DNA of 25,114 nt from Brevipalpus yothersi (GCA_003956705.1 QZCP01000449.1:7261-32374), one strand, 5' to 3'; positions 1-10,349 are shown, counted from the first letter of the stretch. Made by a program: numbers and translations. The notes: generated from the letters alone by a model not told the origin.

Positions 1-44
<44 letters not shown>
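1..44. repeat. (GA)n microsatellite, cut by the window edge
   Basis: Twenty-two uninterrupted GA units from base 1. The tract continues off the left edge, so its length is unknown. Confidence 0.97.
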
Positions 45-48
<4 letters not shown>

Positions 49-2242
49 ATGCTGCATGTGGTTCAGAGTAACTGGAGAAAAATATCAAGAGGAAGGAAGA
101 GGATGATGATCTTGTTCATACAAGATGGCTAAGTGATACTTTATGCAAATTATTGCTCCCAAAGGCAGATTCTATTTTACTTGAATTGATAGCTGTTTGA
201 TACTTTAATCATTTCAAAGTCAAATTGTATGGTCTTTCCGTATACATTTTGTATCAATTCTGATACCATTTTTGGATATTGATCATCTGATTAGCCAGTA
301 GTAATCAGGCAATATATGAGGCTGATTTTTACCATTAATTCTCATGAATTTTTCGATGATTAACCTAGTATTAGTTGCTGGAGCTTAAAAGTTGAAGCAT
401 ATAGTGAATGATCTTCATCCTGCATAAATTGCACCCACACAAATCATAAGCCGTTAGAATCTAGGATTATTGTGATCAACAATTTATACGCTCAAAGAGT
501 TGATAAGAAAAGGCTAATCCTCTGTGGAAGGATCAGATTTTGTTCTCTATTCTTTCTCTACTAAGTCTGTAGCATGTGAAATGAAATGCTCAGGTGTGAA
601 TAGGCTTGTGTGTTGGAATGTGAATTAATCAAGCTAATTTTGTTCTCCTTTTTTTCTTCCACCAAAACTACACTTTTGATTGGCTAGTTTAAGCTCTAAA
701 TATTGTGTGTTTCACGCGGATGGTCTTGATTAACAAATTGAATTACATCCAATCATTTCGAAACTCCATATGATCAACACTGATGATGATCATTTTGCTT
801 CTACTATTTCACTTACTCACTTACTTTCTCTCTCTTTCTGTTGAATCATTTGCTCCTACAATATTGCCCACAGCATCCTTAGCATGCCTCAACAAATTCT
901 ATTGGGAATCATTCCAGTCTGTAATCATTTAATATATCTTGATATAGCAATCATAGCTCTTATGAAACCAGAATATATGTACGTTCCAGAGGCTCAAGTC
1001 ATCCTATGTATGCACCAATATTCCATGGTGACTAGCTTTTCTAAATTATTATTATTATTGTTTTCATCCACCAGCATTCCCATAAGCTATCGGCCTCAAG
1101 TATTTATCATGCCAAAGGTTTGAGAATACAGAATATTTTGAGATATGTGTAAGAAAGATAATTTTTCCCGTGTTTTACCTCTCATTTGCCTGATTAAGAT
1201 CAAGCTCAAGCTATAGCTGATCGGATAGTAGATCAATATTTACAAATCAGTGACCCCTTTTTTTGGTGTATGAAAATATCAAGATTTTCCTGATTTATAT
1301 AAACTATCAATCATATTCAACGTACATACATGTCTTGAATTCTTATCAAAATTTGTCATACTTTTTCTTCTTCTTCTTCATCATTTCTTAATGGAAATAA
1401 AATTCATCAAATTAACATCACTAACTAGTCAAGCTATTTGATGGAAATACTATACTGCCGATGGAGACACTGATTTATCCCACAGAAAATTTATCAATTA
1501 TGATAGAGGAGAGAGAAGAAAAATTTTTTCCCTCTCTCTTACAAAATCAGATCGATCAGAAGTCAATTTAGATAAGCTAATCTCTTGGTAACAGCAGTCA
1601 TCATGGCCGAAAGTTCAGTAAAACTTTGATGGACACTTTATACTTATCAGGAGTATCCTAATAATCCTCGATTAATCAAACTTGATCAACTTTAGATTTC
1701 ATTTTCTCCTCTCTAAGTAAAAGAGGACTCACGATTCCTCTACTGTCAAGTCAATCATTTCTAGTTTATCTTCAATTTTCTCCTTTTTTTCAATCACAAT
1801 CATTACTCAAAGTTTTCGATTTGCAAATATGAAGTGAGCCGATTGTGATCGATCAAAAGGGCAACATTTTGATAGCTAAAAAGCTTCATATATTGGCTAA
1901 TTTTCGTCAGTCCTGTGTGTTTTTGTAGAGTAAGTTACGCTGACTTGAAGGTTTGATCAATTGCCATTATCAATAAACATCTTTCCAAGTGTATCTACAA
2001 AAATCATTGGTCATCAACATGATCATTGATTTTTATGATGATGATAGAAAGATCTTGATAATAACGTTAAAAAAGCCGTTCCTCTGAAACTCATTGTTTT
2101 TCATCGGAATCAAAATTTCCTTCTATCCTAGAGTCTATCGCGTATTTCATACACAAACAAATCATATGTTATATAAACTTGACTGATTGGTTCAATCAGA
2201 ATCATACAGTCGTTTCATCTGATTTGAGATCAACTTTGATAA
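45..2242. other. AT-rich stretch without a recognisable gene
   Basis: The longest frame here is 79 codons (884-1123) and shows no domain or codon pattern. The notable structure is a purine-to-pyrimidine near-palindrome at 1506-1540. A short TTC run lies near 1367-1380. TGATCA/GATCA words are frequent throughout. I see no promoter, RNA gene or mobile element. Confidence 0.7.
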
Positions 2243-2325
2243 AAGTTGAACTCTTTTTGAGATAGTTCGAATCTCTGTCAGTGGCAAGATGATGAAGGGG
2301 GGAGATTTTCTTATAAGTTGAACTC
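2243..2325 (+). repeat. 11-bp direct repeat in the transposon's left flank
   Basis: AAGTTGAACTC occurs at 2243-2253 and again at 2315-2325, 72 bases apart. The inner copy lies in the candidate left inverted repeat, and a related GAGTTGAATT lies in the right one at 3751-3760. In IR/DR-type Tc1 elements such as Sleeping Beauty, paired direct repeats at each end are transposase binding sites. That role here is inferred from spacing and position only. Confidence 0.4.
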
Positions 2326-2330
2326 AATTT
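2294..2330 (+). repeat. Candidate left terminal inverted repeat
   Basis: This arm starts GAAGGGGGGAGAT and contains TTGAACTCAATT. Read against the reverse complement of 3746-3780 it matches 11 of the first 13 bases, then TTGAACTCAATT pairs with TTCAACTCTATT (10 of 12), with a small gap between the two blocks. Runs of G are rare in this AT-rich window, which makes a chance match less likely. There is no adjacent TA, and divergence is high for a frame this intact, so it remains a candidate. Confidence 0.35.
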
Positions 2331-2482
2331 CGAATTCAATGAAACTTATTTCAGTTGATATGAATCCAAACTGAACAAAAGATGAGCACCAATAATAACC
2401 GGCTATCACACAGTAGCAGATACATTGCATTTCGGTTTACATGTACATTTATTCATACACCTAGTACAATCAATTTTTTCAT

Positions 2483-3499
2483 GTGTATTATCAACCATGG
2501 TCAGGTCAAAAAATCTCTGAGGAAGTTAAACAATTAATTATCCGTGCTTATTCAGTAGACAATCTCAAGTTTAGAACTATCAGTGAGCTATATCATGTAA
2601 AAATCAGTTCAGTCAAGACAATAATCAATCGATACAAGAAAGATGGTCAAATTGTGCGGAAAAATAAGGGAAGACCTAAAAAACTATCTCTTGAGCAAAT
2701 TGAAAAAGTGACTGAGTGGATCTCTGAGGATTGTACTCGGACATTGGAGTACTTTTGTGATCGAGCTGAGGCTGAATTTGGGATTAAAGTTTCGATATCT
2801 ACAATGTGGAACTATTTGGACGACCTTCACTATTCATTTAAGCGGATTTCTCCAGTACCTGTTAGAAGAAATACTGAAGAAGTGAAGGTTGCCAGGAGAG
2901 ATTATGCTCTCAAACTGATGACTATGGATGGAGATCGAGACAACATTTTTTTCCTAGATGAGAGTGGAATAGCAGTCCATACTAGAGTTAGCTATGGAAG
3001 AGCGAAGAAAGGCCAAAGAGCAAATCTTGGTGTCCAAGCGATTCGAGGAAAAAACTTCTCTGTGTGCGCGGCAATGAATTGGAAGTCTCTCTTCTTCTAT
3101 GAAGTCAGAGAAGGGGCCTACAATACAGACGTATTCATTGATTATGTAAAGCAATTCATCGATTTTCTAATCAGTGAAAGCTATCAGAAGGTGTATCTAG
3201 TGATGGACAATGTGCGATTCCACCATCATGAGATGGTCAGAAACCTAGTTACTGATACCACGATCGAGATTGAACTCATGTTTTTGCCTCCTTACTCACC
3301 GTTTCTCAACCCGATTGAGAACTTGTTCAATCAATTGAGATACTATGTGAAACGATACCGTCCAAAATCTGCTGATGAAGTTTTTCATGCTGTTGAACTA
3401 GCATCACAGGTTGTCGGTGAAACTGATTGTCGAAATTATTATTCAAATATGATGACCTACCTTGGACGCTGTATATCAATGGACGACATACAAAATTAA
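2483..3499 (+). CDS. Tc1/mariner-IS630 superfamily transposase (DDE_3 type, DD36E spacing), no ATG start
   Basis: The enzyme would cut the element out at its terminal repeats and insert it at a new site, acting in the nucleus. The frame is 338 codons, close to the usual 330-350 for the superfamily. Residues about 9-57 look like a first helix-turn-helix, followed by a basic GRPKK linker at 63-67 and a second helix-turn-helix or winged region at about 68-120. The catalytic core has FFLDESG (D159), VYLVMDN (D242) and LPPYSPFLNPIEN (E279), with 36 residues between the second D and the E. PYSP followed by NPIE is typical of the family. The first codon given is GTG. The frame is open upstream only to a TAG at 2462-2464, and that stretch has no ATG. 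The first in-frame ATG comes near residue 108, too late for an intact DNA-binding domain. The start may be non-AUG, spliced from an upstream exon, or destroyed. Family placement is secure; subfamily and activity are inference. Confidence 0.92.
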   Translation: MYYQPWSGQKISEEVKQLIIRAYSVDNLKFRTISELYHVKISSVKTIINRYKKDGQIVRKNKGRPKKLSLEQIEKVTEWISEDCTRTLEYFCDRAEAEFGIKVSISTMWNYLDDLHYSFKRISPVPVRRNTEEVKVARRDYALKLMTMDGDRDNIFFLDESGIAVHTRVSYGRAKKGQRANLGVQAIRGKNFSVCAAMNWKSLFFYEVREGAYNTDVFIDYVKQFIDFLISESYQKVYLVMDNVRFHHHEMVRNLVTDTTIEIELMFLPPYSPFLNPIENLFNQLRYYVKRYRPKSADEVFHAVELASQVVGETDCRNYYSNMMTYLGRCISMDDIQN

Positions 3500-3543
3500 T
3501 CGTTAAGCTAAAGTGTGTATCTTCACTGTGTCCAATTATTATC

Positions 3544-3549
3544 AATAAA
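3544..3549 (+). promoter_or_regulatory. Poly(A) signal AATAAA after the transposase
   Basis: The hexamer AATAAA begins 45 bases after the transposase stop codon at 3497-3499, where a 3' end signal would be expected. Such hexamers are common by chance in AT-rich DNA; position is the only support. Confidence 0.45.
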
Positions 3550-3745
3550 TACTTTGGGTTTCATATAAGACGAAATAAGTTTCATCGATTTGTAAAATGG
3601 ACTCAGCTCATTTGAAAAATATCTCCCTCAATTCATTGTTTGGGCTTTTTGGTTTCAACCTATTCGAAAATTGATTCATGTTTAGTAGAAAAAGAATTCA
3701 AGTCAGGTGAAATGACTGTAGATCAGGTCACGCGATTAATTTCAC

Positions 3746-3780
3746 CAATAGAGTTGAATTGATTTCAGTCTCCCCCTTTC
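3746..3780 (-). repeat. Candidate right terminal inverted repeat
   Basis: On the plus strand this arm ends CAGTCTCCCCCTTTC. Its reverse complement starts GAAAGGGGGAGAC and carries TTCAACTCTATT, mirroring the left arm at 2294-2330. It lies about 250 bases after the transposase stop and 200 bases after the poly(A) signal. The exact outer end is not resolved. Confidence 0.35.
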
Positions 3781-5182
3781 AGAGGACTCATTTTAGCGGC
3801 ACTTGCAATTATTCCACAGGACCTCCCATGAGAGAAGATAGGAATATAACATGCCGCCAAGGTCGGTTCTCAACTTATTGGCCCTGTCAAGTGACTGATG
3901 GATGAGTTGAGAAATTCAATCAAAAAATTTGGTAAAAATTATTCTCTCTCCTCTTTTCATAGCCATCTAAGCAAGCTACATTTGATAACACCTTATGAAT
4001 CATCTGGATAACATTCTGTGATATATCATTATTGAGTATTATTCATTTTTTCCTCTCTTTTCGAAGGTGGAAACAATTAAATTGAGAAGATTTTTGTTTC
4101 GCACAAAAAAAGTTTCTTTAATCAGAACTCGTGAGTTGAACAAACTGGTCACATGATGGCGTTACCATCATCACAATGGAAGTTTTGACCAGAAGTTCTG
4201 ATTTGTTCAGAACAATTCAGAACAGTTCTGAACAATTCGAGGTGGAAAAGTGCGAAAGAAGAGAAAATAGTTTCTTGTTTTCTTTTGGTTCATCAAATTC
4301 TCCATTCATTCTGGTGGAATGATCTTTGGTGATAGATATTCAGGTGAAAACAATCAATGTCAAGTGAGTGGAAGAGAGAGAGAGAGCAAAGAGAGTGAAA
4401 TAAAACGTTCTCTCTCTTTCTAACATCTGAAACGGAATCCAAATGGAATCTCACATGATAAGCCATTACATTCAGGAATCAGAATAAGCATCTCTCACTT
4501 GATTGGAAGCGAGATGGGATCGAAGCGAAAGAGGTCGAGAAAAAGTGTAGCGAAAAAGACTATACTTTCGATTAGTTGGCCATGATTTTCACATGCTACA
4601 GTGACTCTGATAGTGTGTGAATGAGACTCAAACATTCATTCGGATAAACAGTGAACACAAATAAATACTCACACTATCTGCATGTGTATCTGAGATTTTC
4701 TTCACCTATTTTCATGATTCATCGTATTTCACTCCTATTCTCTCTTTTACCCGATTTTATCTACCTTGAACTCATACAACATAATGGCAATGTGTCTGAC
4801 GATGTGATTAATATATATAGTTTGCCATTAAATTGTTCTCACTATAATCAGCACTCAACAGTGAGAATCACAAAACTTCCATATATACAGAGTGCAGTGA
4901 AGATGAATTACTGAGACGAAAAGAGAAAGAGAGAGAGAGAAAGAAATCGGCAAGTGAACAAGTGAATCAGCTCTGACGATTAATCAGAATTTCTTATGGT
5001 CAGCAAATTCAGCCTGATTCACATAGCAAGAGCACTATACCAAATGCTTAGGCAGCCTTAAAATGCTAACCAAATGATGCGGGCTAACATCTTGAGATCA
5101 GGTGTTCGTATAAGTGAAAGTGTAAAAAGCTGAGGTTTTCAAAAAAAAACTCTGAGGTGGTCCACCCTTCATTGGCTAGAGA

Positions 5183-5185
<3 letters not shown>
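3781..5185. other. Gene-free stretch right of the transposon
   Basis: It contains a four-unit 10-bp tandem repeat (4196-4239), an (AG)7 run (4373-4386) and a hairpin pairing AAAGAGAG (4388-4395) with CTCTCTTT (4412-4419). The longest frame is 87 codons (4651-4914) and resembles nothing I know. Confidence 0.65.
4196..4239. repeat. 10-bp minisatellite, four units
   Basis: The units are TTCTGATTTG, TTCAGAACAA, TTCAGAACAG and TTCTGAACAA, followed by TTCG. Each unit also carries a partial palindrome (TTC-A/T-GAA), so the array can fold in several registers. Confidence 0.85.

Positions 5186-5245
<60 letters not shown>
5186..5245. repeat. (GA)n microsatellite
   Basis: About 60 bases of GA with a single T interruption at 5228. 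Reading its complement gives meaningless Ser-Leu repeats. Confidence 0.95.
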
Positions 5246-6760
5246 CTAGAGGAAGAATTTTCAGAGTTGCCAAAATTTTTCTTGATTGAATTGATTCCTT
5301 CCTCTCTCTTTCTCTCCTTTGAGAAGGAAATCGAGGAGATGATAGAAAAAAAGTTCATTGAATTCTAGAATAAAGCTTATATTTTTTCACCTCAAAACAC
5401 ACTCAGATGCGTACAGATAGATTGAGAAATACTCACCTTTCTTGTTCTCATTTCTCTGATCAATTAAATTTTGATCGATGAAGATCGATGCTTTGTTTGA
5501 TCATGGTGGCAACTTTTTTTCTTGATCTTTTTAAGACCTGAAATGCCGATGAACCTAGAGAAAAGCTTCTCCTTTTGAATGATGAAAGTGAGAAAATATC
5601 TCCCCAAACACTGTGTGTGTGTATGTGTGTGGTCATCTGCAACTGACCATTCCTCTTCTTCGATCAACAATCGAATTGATCACATGTCAGCGGAAAGTTT
5701 TCAATATATTATTGAGAATTTTTCTTCTCAAAAGAGTGATAAATTGATTCTCATTTTTTTTTCACTGTATAGCTACCAAAAAGTAGTGAAAGTTGTCCCC
5801 TCAAAATGATTTGAAGTTCTGAGAGGTTTTACATGTATAGAAGCTAACGTTGAAGCTTTCTATTGTTTGGTCTTAAGCTAATCAAACATCTTGAAAATTT
5901 CAAGAATTTTTTCAACAACAAGATTGCACCTCTAGAACTTTACTAGTAACAAGATCACTTGTCAAATCTTACAGAATCATTGGAACAAGCAACAATGATT
6001 TGACCTTGTTTCAAGTGTTCGATTGTCTCGTGTCGAAAGAGAAACGGAAGTCTTGGTCTGGTGAAATGTTGAGCATCCCAAATGAATGAATGAATGAAAA
6101 AAGAACAAACAAATCTTGTCCTACTGATACACACCGATAACACTGTATGTTTGACTGATTTTAGCTTCTGAAGGTTGAGTTTGACTTGATGACAATATAT
6201 ATTTTTTCCTCAACACAGGAACCACTTAGGCTAATCGATTGCATTTGAGTGTACATTTGAGAGGATGAGTCGCAATAGAGACCCAAGATGGTGAACAAGA
6301 CAAGCCAAAAAGATGATCAACATCCTGAAATATTTGGTCACACATGAGACATTCCTTCTCTCTATCTTTCTCTGTTGGCCTGGCAAGCGGAAAAGGCCAA
6401 AATGATTTAGAACAGTGATTGAGTTGTCCTCAAGTCGTGAGGCCCGAAAAAAAAGCGGGCAACGTTGAGAACAATGGCCAATTGGCCCTGTTGACTTGTC
6501 CCTCTCTCTCTCTCTCAAACCATGGTTCCACATACATAAACACATACACTCTCTCTACGTGGTTTGGCCAAAAAAGTGACAACAATTTAGTGAAAGTGGG
6601 TGGAAAGCTTCAGAGAGGTGGCCCAGACTGAGATAGACTGAGTAGATAGTGGGCCACTTTTTTTTCAAGCCTTGTTCAACGGTCTTTTTTTGTGGAACTT
6701 TCTCTCTCTCCGTTTAGATGATGAGCTCTCCATACTGAAGCTATTATCATCAGAATCACG

Positions 6761-6763
<3 letters not shown>
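5246..6763. other. Gene-free stretch with the start of a GGCC cluster
   Basis: It holds an interrupted (TG)n at 5612-5631, a GAATGAAT run at 6082-6097, a short (CT)n at 6502-6516, and a dense group of GGCC sites from 6377 to 6655. The longest frame is 104 codons on the minus strand (6231-6545) and has no recognisable domain. Confidence 0.65.
5612..5631. repeat. Interrupted (TG)n microsatellite
   Basis: Ten TG-type units with one A at 5623. Confidence 0.85.
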
Positions 6764-6850
<87 letters not shown>

Positions 6851-6853
6851 TCT
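6764..6853. repeat. (CT)n microsatellite, longest intact tract away from the edges and gap
   Basis: Uninterrupted CT from 6764 to 6844, then one A at 6845 and CT again to 6853. Confidence 0.96.
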
Positions 6854-7375
6854 GTTTCTCGGGGTATGAAGTGAGGAAGAAGTAGAATAAGAATGAGAGG
6901 AAGAAGATGCGAAGAAGATGAGGTCTCATTATCTACTCCCGGACGCTTTCGTAGGGCTTTCAAAATTTGCAGACCAAAACCTCAGGCCACCCCTCGGTAT
7001 CTACCTCACAGGATGATCCGAACTTAACAGTGTATAAAAGTCTATGAACTGTATTCTGGCCTGACTTTTTTCACTTTGTCCACAGTCAATGGCCACGGCT
7101 TAATCTCTCTCTGTCCTCTTCCCCTACGGAAACACACATACAGACCGATTGAGATCATTCTTGCGACCAGCGACACAAGTGAATCACGCGCCACTGTTCA
7201 ACAGTATATTTGAAAAAGTTCATGAAGCTTGAAACGAGAACTCATGAGCTGCAAAAATAATAATGATCTTCGATTGTGTATGCATGTGTGTGTGTCTTAC
7301 CTTTTTTTGTCTGTATTTCGAGAAGGCAAACTTTTTCTCCTTCATTTTTTCTTCTTGACTTTTTTCAACATTCTA

Positions 7376-7391
7376 TGTGTGTGTGTGTGTT
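7376..7391. repeat. (TG)8 microsatellite
   Basis: Eight TG units followed by an AT-rich run. Confidence 0.85.
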
Positions 7392-7736
7392 ATTTATATA
7401 TATTTATTGTTCGTTTCGCTAAAATAAATGGCCCGAGGTCACGATAGGCCACTTGATGTCGCCAGGTTGAGGCCTCCAAAAAATCACCATCAAATCTGCA
7501 CTTGCTACTCCACATCTTGATCTTTTCTCTGTTAATGGGCTACACTTGACGAAGTTGTTGGAAGAAGAGAGCTGAAAATGATGACCATTGAAGATGAATA
7601 ACGAAGCAGCACAAGTCTTCATCTTGTGTGAAGAAAAAAATGGCCATTCAATGGCTGAATTATTCTAGTTGTGGGCCAAGATGATGAAGATGATGAAGAG
7701 CGTGACTCTGGATGATAATCTTTTTCCTTTGCTCTA

Positions 7737-7772
7737 TCTCTCTCTCTCTCTCTTTCTCTCTCTTCCTCTTTT
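7737..7772. repeat. Imperfect (TC)n microsatellite
   Basis: TC units interrupted by short T runs. Confidence 0.85.
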
Positions 7773-8057
7773 TCTTAACTGCTGATTCCTTGGTTCCTCC
7801 TATGTAATCGAGTGCTTACTTCTTGGCCCTGGCAATTTTATTACTCCACTTATCAAATGACCATCGTTTGTTCTGTGGATTGACCCATGTTAGATGGTCA
7901 TTTTATGGGCCATTGTTGATATGTGTATATAAGTCAAACCTACCTTTGCAGGTTTACTATTTAATCCACTTTGTTCACGTAAAAATTATACTCAAATCAG
8001 ATTAAGGTGGAAAGAATTACCAAATGATGAAGCTAAGTGAGTGAGCGAGCGAGCGAA

Positions 8058-8060
<3 letters not shown>

Positions 8061-8088
<28 letters not shown>
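8061..8088. repeat. (AG)14 microsatellite
   Basis: Fourteen AG units, preceded by a short degenerate GAGT/GAGC tetranucleotide run (about 8036-8055). Confidence 0.95.
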
Positions 8089-8656
8089 CAATATTTTGAT
8101 CTTGAAAAAATGGCCAAAAGTTCTGAAGCATCTCTCGAAATACACACATCATGAAATTTGACAGGCCCAGAAGAGAGATATATAAAAGTGTGATCTTTTG
8201 ATTCAATAGTGACTTTAACCGCTCCTATCCTCTCAATCTGATTCATCTTTTCTCTTTTCTCTTTTTCTCTCTCACTCACACACATAAAATTCCTATGGGA
8301 TTATCATCTTGAAATCTAATTTCTGTCATTCAGATTGAGAAGATTTAGCATGTCACTCAATTGGTGAAATGATGATAAGAGAGGGAGAGAAACAAAGAAT
8401 GAAGCCCACTTATATAGCGTTATTCAGTCACTTTTCCAATCTCAATCTTCATGAAAGATTTCTGTCAAGTTGAATAAACTGAGCATCCAAAAGCCATTAT
8501 GTGTCATGAAATATCATGTCTACTCTATATGCAAGTTATACATATACACATATACATAAAACATGGCCACATCGATACAGGTTAATGTGCATTGGAATTG
8601 GAATTGTCACCGGAAAACATCCAATAACAGTCTGATGGGGCTGATGGCTACAGAAG

Positions 8657-8681
8657 TAGATAGATAGATAGAGAGATAGAG
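8657..8681. repeat. (GATA)n microsatellite
   Basis: Four TAGA/GATA units running into GAGAGATAGAG. Confidence 0.85.
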
Positions 8682-8900
8682 CCTCAAGATGATGAAAGCG
8701 ACAAGAGAGGCAGACAGACACACATTCACTTGGGCCCATTCCTATTCACTAGATTATTCACAACTATACACACTCCACAAAGGACACATGAGAGGAGTTT
8801 GCATATGAATGCATGCATAGATAATTAGAGTAAATCATTCAGACGGTAGGATTTACAGTTCACTCTCTTCATGAACCTGACTGTGCATACTGTAGATCCA

Positions 8901-8922
8901 TGTGTGTGTGTGTGTGTGTGTG
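8901..8922. repeat. (TG)11 microsatellite
   Basis: Eleven TG units, followed by CGTAGA. Confidence 0.92.
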
Positions 8923-9060
8923 CGTAGATATGTGAATGTCCACAATAATCTGAATTCGAAAAGTGCCGAATTTCCATGGCCAGTGGAGTGAATAAAATAA
9001 AGATCCTGGTTCCTTGTTGCACCACTTCAACGGAATTATATTTGTCCAAAAGGGGTGGAA

Positions 9061-9079
9061 AGAGAGAGAGAGAGAGAGA
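9061..9079. repeat. Short (AG)n microsatellite
   Basis: Nine and a half AG units. Confidence 0.9.
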
Positions 9080-9174
9080 TATTTCATGGACAAAGAGAGA
9101 ATGTATTCTCTTCTTTTCTGATAGAACTTTTCCATCTGATCTCAACCTCAAATGGAGATGATTTTTCATTGGAA

Positions 9175-9190
9175 ATAGATAGATAGATAA
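9175..9190. repeat. Short (GATA)n microsatellite
   Basis: Four ATAG/GATA units, the second GATA array within 550 bases. Confidence 0.8.
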
Positions 9191-10305
9191 AGCAAGAGAG
9201 AAGGAGAGAGAGAAAGTTAATTACATTCATTGACATTAGTGAATATTCTGTTGAGCTGAATATTTCATTCATGTTATTTCGACAACGGACTTGAGATCCG
9301 AGATCATGATAGTAGTTTGAACCGTGAATTCTGTGAAACAATGGACGATCCAGAAGATTTTCATGGAGATATATGGATTGAAAAATTACCTCAATTTATT
9401 ATTTCTAGGTAGAAAGTTGAATATACCGATGAAAAGAGGAGATTTTGTTTTCGTTTTAAATTTTTTGTGGAGAAATGTTCTCGGTTTCGGTTGGCCCATT
9501 TTGAATATATATCCACTGATCAACAGATTTCAGTCCAAGTGTGTGTTCATATCATTTCATGGATGGCCAGTTAGTTCAAATGATACTCATGATGTATTCA
9601 GAGAAAAATTTACCTGAGTTTACAAGCTAATAAATGCTAATAATGAAGATCCTCACCGAAAAGAGGTCTCTCTCTTTCGGAAGCGAGGCAAAAGTAAGAG
9701 GCCAAAAGGAAGCTTAAATGAGGCTGATACATCTTTTGCTGTGAAACTTTTCTTCTTTATCTAAAATAGCTTCCGAAAAGATTTTTTCTACATCAGATGA
9801 GCCAAATGATGTGTATTTTCATTTGTGTCCACATTTATTATATATATAAGATATAAAGGTGAGGTGAAATTGAACCAATATTCCCAGCTCTCTCCTATCC
9901 ATCCCAGACGCTGACAAGCAGCCCTGATCATCCTATTACGCTCACCTAATCGATAGCTAAAATGCCGAAGATACTGATCAAAGGTGGATGATCATCCAAG
10001 GAGAAGTAAGAGAGGAAAAAGAGAGAAGAAGAAGAGATACACTTCTTGTTGGGCTTGTTGAGCTGATGTTGATATTGCTGATTGCCGACTCAAATGAAAA
10101 GATTTTGCTGGAAAGATGCTCTTTTGAAAGTGGCCGAATCTTCATCATCTCTCTCTCTCATCCGTAATGATTATGACGATCCGATATTCTCCGCTTCATC
10201 TTATTCTCAATATCTCTTATCATCTTGATCACATTTCATCACAGCCATCATCAATTAAGCTTCCAGTCTACAATCTTGACTGATACTCCAGCTATCAGAT
10301 TATAT

Positions 10306-10310
<5 letters not shown>

Positions 10311-10347
<37 letters not shown>
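10311..10347. repeat. (CT)n microsatellite
   Basis: Eighteen CT units without interruption. Confidence 0.95.

Positions 10348-10349
<2 letters not shown>

Larger units (their letters stand above)
2294..3780 (+). mobile_element. Tc1/mariner-IS630-like DNA transposon, about 1.5 kb
   Basis: A single uninterrupted transposase frame lies between two short non-coding flanks, about 150 bases on the left and 250 on the right. This is the usual plan of these elements. The limits given are the outer ends of an imperfect inverted repeat pair (2294-2330 and 3746-3780). I did not find a clean TA target duplication next to them, so the true termini may lie further out: one subterminal repeat copy begins at 2243. 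The element is certain as a transposase-bearing locus and uncertain in its exact ends. No second copy is visible elsewhere in the window. Confidence 0.6.
6854..8060. other. Gene-free stretch rich in GGCC sites
   Basis: It contains twelve of the twenty GGCC tetramers clustered at 6377-8167, a TATAAAAG box-like word at 7033-7040, (TG)n at 7376-7391, imperfect (TC)n at 7737-7772, and a GAGT/GAGC run at about 8036-8055. No frame longer than 72 codons lies wholly inside it. Base composition is less AT-biased than in the neighbours. It could be regulatory DNA or a small exon, but I cannot show either. Confidence 0.55.
8089..10310. other. Gene-free stretch with small tandem arrays
   Basis: It includes GATA arrays, a (TG)n, a (GA)n and a hairpin at 9656-9680. 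The longest frames are 114 codons on the minus strand (8825-9169, through repeats) and 97 codons on the plus strand (9324-9617); neither shows a domain. No RNA gene is seen. Confidence 0.65.

Noticed and set aside
2261..2280. tRNA T-arm-like GTTCGAATC
   Set aside because: No A box, acceptor stem or anticodon arm can be built around it.
2954..3545. Minus-strand frames inside the transposase
   Set aside because: Shadows of the transposase coding strand.
4206..4239. Heat-shock element built of GAA and TTC triplets
   Set aside because: Spacing between triplets alternates 1 and 3 bases, not the 2 bases required by heat-shock factor sites.
4196..4239. CRISPR-like array
   Set aside because: The units are directly adjacent with no spacers, and the window is eukaryotic in character.
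6672..6963. Open frames on both strands through the CT tract
   Set aside because: They exist only because (CT)n and (GA)n contain no stop codons; the products are Ser-Leu or Arg-Glu repeats.
7033..7040. TATAAAAG as a core promoter (also 8179-8188)
   Set aside because: A good TATA match, but there is no gene downstream and no clear initiator; such words are expected by chance in AT-rich DNA.
9324..9617. 97-codon plus-strand frame
   Set aside because: Hydrophobic and aromatic-rich by base composition; no motif and no supporting context.
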